Source: Ga0077555 sp031367895 (GTDB taxonomy: Bacteria; Pseudomonadota; Alphaproteobacteria; Rhizobiales; Hyphomicrobiaceae). Taken from it: a stretch of DNA of 64,000 bases. Under the pieces are notes generated by a model. The model saw only the letters and a program-made list of their open reading frames with translations. It ran no database searches and had not been told where the DNA came from. The DNA lies in the NCBI GenBank assembly GCA_031367895.1, contig JANLQP010000104.1, forward strand, positions 1 to 64,000, given 5' to 3'. Below are positions 58,135 through 64,000 of the stretch, piece by piece; position 1 is the first letter of the stretch, and each line of letters begins with the position of its first letter. A program made the position numbers and the translations under genes.

Positions 58135-58260
58135 TTAGGCGGTTGGATTCGGACATTCCCTTGCGGTATCGCCACCGCATCGCTGCCTCCAGCTCCCCGT
58201 TTGCCAAGTCGCGTCGACGAAATGATGGCAAGCGCGTTGGCTGCAACTCGAGCGCTGGTA

Positions 58261-58536
58261 TCACTCGATCTTGAAGCGTTCCCGCAGTTGCTCGAAGAGC
58301 CCGGCCGGCCCCCAGTGGCGCATCGCCTGGTCCCAATCGCTGGCGGTCTCGGCGAGCCAAGCGCAAACGCTGTTCGACGGCAGGCTTTGCGTCCATTTGG
58401 CAAGCCCGGCCGAATTGAACACCACCAGCATTGCAACGGCGATCAGACCGATCTTCAGGGCATCCCGGGTCCGGCCGGGTGTCATGCCCCTTTCGAGTTC
58501 CAGGGCGCCCCATTTCTGTTCCGTTGGCTGCTGCAT
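58261..58536 (-). CDS. Small membrane protein of the O-acetylation cluster
   Basis: A 91-residue protein with one membrane segment (ALKIGLIAVAMLVVFNSAGLA) in its middle and polar ends. It starts 11 bases after the MBOAT stop codon on the same strand, so it is probably co-transcribed. Small membrane proteins of this kind accompany some MBOAT/SGNH acetylation systems, where they may aid assembly. I do not know the family. Confidence 0.65.
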   Translation of the reverse strand: MQQPTEQKWGALELERGMTPGRTRDALKIGLIAVAMLVVFNSAGLAKWTQSLPSNSVCAWLAETASDWDQAMRHWGPAGLFEQLRERFKIE

Positions 58537-58547
58537 GGAATTCGTCC

Positions 58548-59999
58548 TCAGAACTGGAAGTAGATGAAAGCCGCCGTGCCGTCGCCGCCGATGATCTCGA
58601 AGGTGAGCAGCAACAACCCCGCGATGACACCGACCACCCAGACCGGCAGGCGCTGATAGAGCCGATCCAAGCGTTCGAGCAGATCGGGCGGCGTGAACTG
58701 AATGGCGAGACCGAAGGCAATGAGGCTCACGAGGAACGGCGTGACCAGCGTCGCCGGACTGGTGAGACGCCCAAGGCCCGCCAGCACCTCGATCGCCCGC
58801 GGCACGTTTTCGGCGCGGAAAAAGATCCAGCAAAAGCAGACGAAGTGGAAGATCGCGAGCACCGCCACGAAGCGCCGCCACAATGGCCGCTCCGGCATCG
58901 GCGGTCCAGCGGCAGCCCCGCGCACGTTCGAGATCGCCCGCTCGGCGGCTAGCATGCCACCGTGCAGCGCCCCCCAGATGACGAACTTCCAGGCCGCGCC
59001 ATGCCAGATGCCGCCGAGCACCATCGTCAGCAACAGGTTGCGATTGGTCCGCCAGCCGCCGCCACGATTTCCCCCGAGCGGGATGTAGAGATAGTCGCGC
59101 AGCCAACTCGACAGCGACAAATGCCAGCGCCGCCAGAAATCGCTGAGCGACATGGCGCGGTAGGGCTGGTTGAAATTGCGCTGGAACCGGTAGCCGAGCA
59201 GGGCCGCGACGCCGATGGCGATGTCGCTGTAGGCCGAAAAATCGCAGTAGATCTGCACCGCGTAACCGTAGACCGCAGCCGTCAGATCAATCGCACCGAA
59301 GGCCGTCGGGTCGAAGAACGCCTTGTCGACGAGATGCACCGCCAGCCAGTGCGCGATGACGGCCTTTTTGAACACGCCCCACAGGATCAGCAGCATGCCG
59401 AGCCCGACGAACACGCGTTCCGGGTTCGGCGGCTTTTCCAGTTGCGGCAGAAAACTTGCCGCTCGCACAATCGGCCCGGCAACGAGATGCGGGAAGAACG
59501 AGATGAAGAACATCACGTCGATCAGCGGCCGGGCACGGTCGAGATCACCGCGGTGCAGATCGACGATGTAGGAGATGCCCTGGAACGTGAAGAACGAGAT
59601 GCCGACCGGCAGAACGATCTCGAAGAGCGGGATTTCGCGCGCAAGGCCGGCCGCGCGCAGCAGCGTGTTCATTTCCTCCGCGAACCAGCCGAAATACTTG
59701 AAGAAGCCGAGCACCACAAGATTGAGCGCGACGCCGGCAGCGACAATGCGGGATTGGACGATGCGGGATTGTTTGTCGGGACCGCGGAACGCCTCGATCA
59801 GGCGAGCCGTACCCCAATTGAGCAAGACGCTCGCAAACAGCAGGAATGCCAGCTTCCAGTTCCAGAAGGCATAGAAGAAATAGCTGGCCGCAATGATGAC
59901 CAGCTTGTGCATTGTGTGGTGGCCGAGCAGCACCGCCCCCCAGGACAGCGGCCAGACCACCAGGTAGAACAGTAGGAACGACAGCGTCGGAAAGACCAC
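58548..59999 (-). CDS. MBOAT-family O-acyltransferase (AlgI/PatA-like)
   Basis: A 483-residue polytopic membrane protein of the MBOAT family. The catalytic His lies in GGIWHGAAWKFV; the DFWRRWHLSLSSWLRDYLY block is the family hallmark. In AlgI/PatA-type systems it takes an acetyl group from the cytosol across the membrane for transfer to a polysaccharide or peptidoglycan. The start is a GTG (59999, VVFPTLSF) with a weak ribosome site. It is the third gene of a four-gene operon with two SGNH hydrolases. Confidence 0.9.
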   Translation of the reverse strand: MVFPTLSFLLFYLVVWPLSWGAVLLGHHTMHKLVIIAASYFFYAFWNWKLAFLLFASVLLNWGTARLIEAFRGPDKQSRIVQSRIVAAGVALNLVVLGFFKYFGWFAEEMNTLLRAAGLAREIPLFEIVLPVGISFFTFQGISYIVDLHRGDLDRARPLIDVMFFISFFPHLVAGPIVRAASFLPQLEKPPNPERVFVGLGMLLILWGVFKKAVIAHWLAVHLVDKAFFDPTAFGAIDLTAAVYGYAVQIYCDFSAYSDIAIGVAALLGYRFQRNFNQPYRAMSLSDFWRRWHLSLSSWLRDYLYIPLGGNRGGGWRTNRNLLLTMVLGGIWHGAAWKFVIWGALHGGMLAAERAISNVRGAAAGPPMPERPLWRRFVAVLAIFHFVCFCWIFFRAENVPRAIEVLAGLGRLTSPATLVTPFLVSLIAFGLAIQFTPPDLLERLDRLYQRLPVWVVGVIAGLLLLTFEIIGGDGTAAFIYFQF

Positions 60000-60018
60000 G
60001 TTTGCCCAACCCTTTCCG

Positions 60019-61554
60019 TCAGCGTTTCGGTGGCGGATAACCAGCCAGCAACCGCGCGTAGAGCTGATCTGCCGCCCGCCAATAGCCATCCTGCTTGAAA
60101 TGCACCCGGTCCTTGTGCGCAAGCCCCTGCCGGAACCAGCGGTCGGCACCACATTCGGTCTCGAACAGCGCGAACCAATCGTAGAAAAGGGCACCCTGGC
60201 GTGCTGCAACCTCACGCTGCAGTGCGCGCACGACAGGAATCGCGGGTGGCGTATGCCAGCGGCAGAGGCGCCGGTCCTTGTCCGCCAGCATCTGCTCATA
60301 GGCTTGCCGTTCCGCGACGTCGAGCGTCTGGCAGATGGCGTCGGCCGGTGGTTCAGGCGGTGGCGGGCGCACGATCTTGGTTCGCACGCCGCCGCCATTT
60401 GCGGCTCCTGACGGCGCGACCTGTATCGGCCCGGACGGTAGGTCGGCGGCGGCCGCTCCGCTGCCGCCAGGTGCGGGCGTTGCTCGCGATGATGCGGACA
60501 TTTCAGGCTGCAACGATGCAATTGGCGGCGTTGGCGGCAGGCAGAACCGAGGATAGCGATTTGCGTCCGGCGTGCCGACGACGACCAGCGAGGCATTGGG
60601 TGCTGCGACCTTCAGCGCGGCCAGTCGCTCCTCCAGCTGCCGTGCATAGCGCGCCTCGATGCTGCCGACCGGGGCATGTCCCTCGTTGGTGCCGAACGCG
60701 ACGATGATCAGCGCCGGATCGAGGCTTGCGATCTGGGCGGCGGCACGCGGCCAGTCCCAGCGTGACATGATTGAGACCTGCGCGCCGATGAAGCCGAGGT
60801 TCGACAGCGTCAAGCCGCGCGCCTCACCGAGCAGCGTGTGATCCGTGATCTCGACGGGGCCGTCGCCGTATGTGCGCAACACGATCCGCTGCACGAGGCG
60901 GGGCACGGCGATCCGGTAGCTCTCGGTTCCTGTCTCCGCCGCGGCGGTCGTGATCGCGGAGAGTGGCTGTCCGTCCGCGTAAATCTCGAACGCACCGCCA
61001 CCCGGCTGCGTATTGACGCCAATCTCGAACGCCTTCAGCCGGCCAGCGCTGCGATTATCGATCGTGATCATTTCGTCGGCAGCTGTGGCCCGCGCGACCT
61101 GGCCCGAAAGACCAAACGGCACGGCGTCAGGCGTGGTTTTGTTGCTGGTCAGCGTCTTCCAGCCAGCCGATTGCGCCACCGCGACCTGATGCGGCCGATA
61201 GTAGTCATGCGGTGCGCCCGGCGGCAGAAAACCGCGCCCCCCATTGCCGAAACGCAGTTGCAGCAGGGTCCGCAACCGGCCCGTGAAGTGATCGGCGGCT
61301 GTGTGACTGTCACCGATCTGCAAGATTGCGATGTCGCTGCGCTTGCCCGCGTCGAAGCCCGAGAGGTAGGCGTGGAACTTGGCCAGCGCCTCGAGATCGC
61401 CGGCGTCTGCCGTCCGCGCCGCCGCGGGGCTTGCCAGCGTCTTGCGCCGCGTCACGGATTGCGCTTCAGCTGCCACAATCGAGAGGGCGAAGCAGACGAG
61501 CACCGTTAACCAGCGGCACATCCCCCCCGCATTGCTCGGCCGGAGCTTGGTCAT
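60019..61554 (-). CDS. SGNH/GDSL hydrolase, large (O-acetyl transferase partner)
   Basis: A 511-residue protein with a signal peptide (WLTVLVCFALSIVAAEAQ). The SGNH core has block I GDSH (QIGDSHTAADH), block III GTNE, and block V HKDRVHF with the catalytic Asp-His pair. The Pro/Ser/Gly-rich stretch near residues 345-410 is a low-complexity insertion. It is likely the periplasmic enzyme that places the acetyl group from the MBOAT onto sugar. Its ATG overlaps the stop of the upstream gene by four bases. Confidence 0.86.
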   Translation of the reverse strand: MTKLRPSNAGGMCRWLTVLVCFALSIVAAEAQSVTRRKTLASPAAARTADAGDLEALAKFHAYLSGFDAGKRSDIAILQIGDSHTAADHFTGRLRTLLQLRFGNGGRGFLPPGAPHDYYRPHQVAVAQSAGWKTLTSNKTTPDAVPFGLSGQVARATAADEMITIDNRSAGRLKAFEIGVNTQPGGGAFEIYADGQPLSAITTAAAETGTESYRIAVPRLVQRIVLRTYGDGPVEITDHTLLGEARGLTLSNLGFIGAQVSIMSRWDWPRAAAQIASLDPALIIVAFGTNEGHAPVGSIEARYARQLEERLAALKVAAPNASLVVVGTPDANRYPRFCLPPTPPIASLQPEMSASSRATPAPGGSGAAAADLPSGPIQVAPSGAANGGGVRTKIVRPPPPEPPADAICQTLDVAERQAYEQMLADKDRRLCRWHTPPAIPVVRALQREVAARQGALFYDWFALFETECGADRWFRQGLAHKDRVHFKQDGYWRAADQLYARLLAGYPPPKR

Positions 61555-62279
61555 TCGGCCAGGCTCGCGAAACGAGGCGACACTTCGCGGAGGCGCTTCA
61601 TCACTTGGTCGCCGATCAGTTCATAGGCCGGCTGCTCGAAATGTACGCCGTCACTCGCCCGCATCAAGCGTTTCTGGCCTGAAAGGTCGTTGAAATGCGC
61701 CATGTAGGCGCCTTTCTCGTTGGCGGTTATCGTTGCCGTATCGATCAGCGTCACGAACGGACGGCTCTTCGCCGCCTCGACGATGACACCGTTGACCAAG
61801 ACCGCATCCCGTGTTGCATCCGCCGTCTTCATGACGGGCAGCAGTATCCAGACCAGCGGCACTTGGCGTTTGCCGGCGTGATCCATAAATTTCTCGACGC
61901 GCCCGCGATAGAGCTCGATCCAGGTCGGCGTGCCGAGCAGAGCCTTTGCCTTGCCGTCGGCGAAAAAGCTGCGCCGATCGTTGGCGCCGATCATCATGAC
62001 GATGGCGTGCGCTGGAGCCGCCGCGAACGCCTTGTCGATCAGCTCGGTCAGGTCTGCGCCGGTGAAACCGATTGAGTTCTTGGCGCCGCGATGCAGCTGA
62101 TAGCGCTTGTTCGTCTGCAGCAGCTTGTAGAGGCCGCCCCACATGCCGTCGGCAAGACTGTCGCCGACGAGCGCAATGATGGTCGGGGCGGTCGGTGGCG
62201 CCACGCTTTCAGCATGCCCTGTCGGGGGAAAAGACAGGACGAGCGCGAGGAGGCAAACGATGGGGGTGGGCAGGCGCAT
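61551..62279 (-). CDS. DUF459-type SGNH hydrolase
   Basis: A 242-residue periplasmic SGNH protein of the DUF459 type. A signal peptide (IVCLLALVLSFPPTGHA) is followed by block I VGDSLADGMWGGL, block III GANDRR and block V SDGVHF. It is the first gene of the operon with GGAGG seven bases upstream of ATG 62279. With the next gene it supplies two SGNH partners for one MBOAT. Confidence 0.86.
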   Translation of the reverse strand: MRLPTPIVCLLALVLSFPPTGHAESVAPPTAPTIIALVGDSLADGMWGGLYKLLQTNKRYQLHRGAKNSIGFTGADLTELIDKAFAAAPAHAIVMMIGANDRRSFFADGKAKALLGTPTWIELYRGRVEKFMDHAGKRQVPLVWILLPVMKTADATRDAVLVNGVIVEAAKSRPFVTLIDTATITANEKGAYMAHFNDLSGQKRLMRASDGVHFEQPAYELIGDQVMKRLREVSPRFASLAE

Positions 62280-62751
62280 ACACAAACCTCCGTGCCTCGA
62301 GGAAATTCCAGGAGACAATTGCGAACTGGAGAATCACCATCGTTGTAAAGTAGATGGTTCTGTCGGCTCGCGGCAATTGCAGGCTTGCAACAGCCGGCCG
62401 TATTGACACGTGGCGCGCGGCCGGCACCACCGGCTACACGCCTGCCGCAGATTTCGGCATCACCTCGGGACATTCGGGACAATCGCCTTGCAATCGGCAG
62501 CAGTTTGTTGTCCCAATGGCGCGGGGAGCTTCGATCCGATTGGCGGCGGGGCTTGGCCATCGGGTCCGCTGGGGGTTGACCAGCATTCGGCTTGGCCGGA
62601 AGCTGCAGAACCTGTGCAACTAATCGAGCGCTGCATCGGTATCCGCGGCGCAGTTCAATCGCCCCGTCGTCCTGACGAAGACTGGTGCCGACGGGTTCTG
62701 TCGCCCCGGTCGCAATCCAAACTGGCCCCGCCGGCGCATTGAAGGAGCCCG
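62280..62751. other. Divergent intergenic region, 472 bases
   Basis: This separates the DUF459-type gene and the TauE/SafE-type gene. I see no convincing gene. Short open frames on both strands have no recognisable features. Promoters for both operons are expected here but no clear consensus hexamers stand out. Confidence 0.4.
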
Positions 62752-63678
62752 ATGACGTTCTATCTGCCCATTGCCGAGATGTCCGCCAGCATCTTGCTGT
62801 TCGTCGGGATGGGCGCGGCAGTTGGGTTTCTGTCTGGCCTGTTCGGAGTTGGTGGCGGCTTTCTGATGACGCCGCTGCTGATCTTCTCGGGCGTACCTTC
62901 AGCAGTCGCCGTCGGCACCGAAACCGCGCAGATCGTCGCCTCCTCCGTATCGGGGGCGCTGGCGCAGTGGCGACGCAACAACATCGACATCAAAATGGGC
63001 ACCGTGCTGATGACCGGCGGCATCGCCGGCTCGACGCTCGGCGTCTTTGTCGTCAGCGAACTGCGCAAGGCCGGCCATTTCGAATTCTTCGTGACAATCT
63101 GCTACGTCCTGTTCCTCGGCGTCATCGGCTCTCTGATGCTGATCGAGAGCCTGCATGCGATCAACAAGGTCCGTGCCGGCAAAACCCCCTCCATGCGCCG
63201 CCCTGGCCAGCACAACTGGGTGCACGGCCTGCCCTTCAAGATGCGCTTCCACCGCTCGAAGCTCTACATCAGCGCCATCCCGCCGCTGTTGATCGGATTG
63301 TTCGTCGGCATTCTCGCCGGCATCATGGGCGTCGGCGGCGGCTTCATCATCGTGCCGGCGATGATCTACATTCTGCGCATGCCGACCAACGTCGTCATCG
63401 GCACTTCGCTGTTCCAGATCGTGTTCGTCACTGCCGCCACCACCATCATGCACGCCAAGCAGAACTTCACCGTCGACGTGATTCTGGCATTGCTGCTGAT
63501 GCTCGGAGGTGTGATCGGGGCCCAATTCGGTGCCGTTGCTGGCGAGCGCCTGAAGGGTGAGCAGCTCCGTTTCCTGCTGGCGGCGCTGGTGCTGCTCGTC
63601 GCAGTGCGGATGGCGTGGAGCCTGATCGCCGACCCGGGCGAGCTGTTCTCGCTGTCCTCCGGCATCAGGGGGCATTGA
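62752..63678 (+). CDS. TSUP-family permease (TauE/SafE)
   Basis: A 308-residue membrane protein with about eight hydrophobic segments. The paired halves each carry a GVGGG motif (FGVGGGFLMTPLLI and MGVGGGFIIVPAMI), typical of sulfite/organosulfonate exporters of the TSUP family. A GAAGGAG site precedes the ATG. Its stop overlaps the start of the next gene (TGATG), as in the common TSUP-TIGR02186 pair. The transported anion is not known here. Confidence 0.92.
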   Translation: MTFYLPIAEMSASILLFVGMGAAVGFLSGLFGVGGGFLMTPLLIFSGVPSAVAVGTETAQIVASSVSGALAQWRRNNIDIKMGTVLMTGGIAGSTLGVFVVSELRKAGHFEFFVTICYVLFLGVIGSLMLIESLHAINKVRAGKTPSMRRPGQHNWVHGLPFKMRFHRSKLYISAIPPLLIGLFVGILAGIMGVGGGFIIVPAMIYILRMPTNVVIGTSLFQIVFVTAATTIMHAKQNFTVDVILALLLMLGGVIGAQFGAVAGERLKGEQLRFLLAALVLLVAVRMAWSLIADPGELFSLSSGIRGH

Positions 63679-64000
63679 TGCAACGCTTCGCCAGCCCGCC
63701 CCGATTGCTCGCCGGCCTCGGGGCGCTGTGCGTGCTGCTGTCGCTGTCGCTGCTGGCCGCCGATGCCATCGCTCAACAACGCCGCGAGCGCGCCACGCCG
63801 GTGCCGGGCCTCGAACGGGCGCAGCCAGCGCCGCGCCAGGGCGATCCCGCGACGCCCGGCGCGCAATTGCCGCGCGAGACCGTGCAGGCCGACGTCTCGA
63901 CCCGCCGTGTCGCCATCACATCGAGCTTTGCCGGCACCGAAATCGTGGTCTTCGGCGCCGTCGACAACAGCCGTCAGACCAGCCCCGAAGCCGGCCTCTA
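63678..64000 (+). CDS. TIGR02186-family protein, 5' part
   Basis: The first 107 residues of a protein cut by the window edge. A signal peptide (LLAGLGALCVLLSLSLLAADAIA) leads into a Pro/Arg-rich linker and the VSTRRVAITSSFAGTEIVVFG block, which is characteristic of TIGR02186 membrane proteins found next to TSUP permeases. ATG 63678 overlaps the permease stop. Confidence 0.82.
   Translation, partial: MQRFASPPRLLAGLGALCVLLSLSLLAADAIAQQRRERATPVPGLERAQPAPRQGDPATPGAQLPRETVQADVSTRRVAITSSFAGTEIVVFGAVDNSRQTSPEAGL

Overview
The window is GC-rich DNA from a free-living alphaproteobacterium, most likely of the Rhizobiales (Hyphomicrobiales), near the Bradyrhizobium/Xanthobacteraceae group. This rests on gene content: an F1 ATP synthase operon (atpHAGDC) separate from the F0 genes, a DUF3126 gene next to cysE, a DUF459 SGNH hydrolase, a TIGR02186 gene behind a TauE/SafE permease, and many Bug/TctC, CaiB and MmgE/PrpD type genes. 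The species cannot be named from the sequence alone.

Layout. 1-9.4 kb: the 3' part of clpB, an MFS exporter, pccB, a VapBC-type toxin-antitoxin pair, an alpha/beta hydrolase, and an MmgE/PrpD gene followed by a CaiB/BaiF CoA-transferase. 9.5-19.6 kb: a DegP-type protease, an SDR plus solute-binding protein pair, a very large AsmA-like protein, a bcp peroxiredoxin with a DUF455 ferritin-like gene, and a Bug receptor. 19.9-26.6 kb: the F1 ATP synthase operon, broken up by two VapX/VapD-like modules on either side of atpG and by a small CPFCG protein gene before atpC. 26.7-35.8 kb: small metabolic genes, an ATP/ADP-translocase-like carrier, gamma-carbonic anhydrase, DUF3126, cysE, a decayed enoyl-CoA hydratase, a Lys/Ala/Pro-rich exported protein, tRNA-Thr(CGT), an unusual CinA/nucleotidyltransferase fusion and cbpA-cbpM.

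35.9-46.1 kb: one tightly overlapping eight-gene minus-strand operon with a peptide-type ABC importer, an SDR and hydantoinase/oxoprolinase A and B; it probably imports and opens a cyclic amide or peptide-like compound. 46.6-54.6 kb: dnaB, an amidohydrolase with an overlapping binding-protein gene, a GntR regulator and paaG-paaI-paaK for phenylacetate catabolism. 54.6-64 kb: envelope functions, with a polysaccharide flippase, a D-Ala-D-Ala carboxypeptidase, a four-gene MBOAT/SGNH O-acetylation cluster, and a TauE/SafE permease with a partial TIGR02186 gene at the right edge.

The strongest unusual signal is in the ATP synthase operon. Two diverged VapX/VapD-like (Cas2-fold RNase) modules sit inside this core operon, and the two VapD copies have lost different conserved aspartates. 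Several intergenic hairpins and repeat-like elements lie at gene ends. No CRISPR array, rRNA, insertion sequence or prophage was seen.
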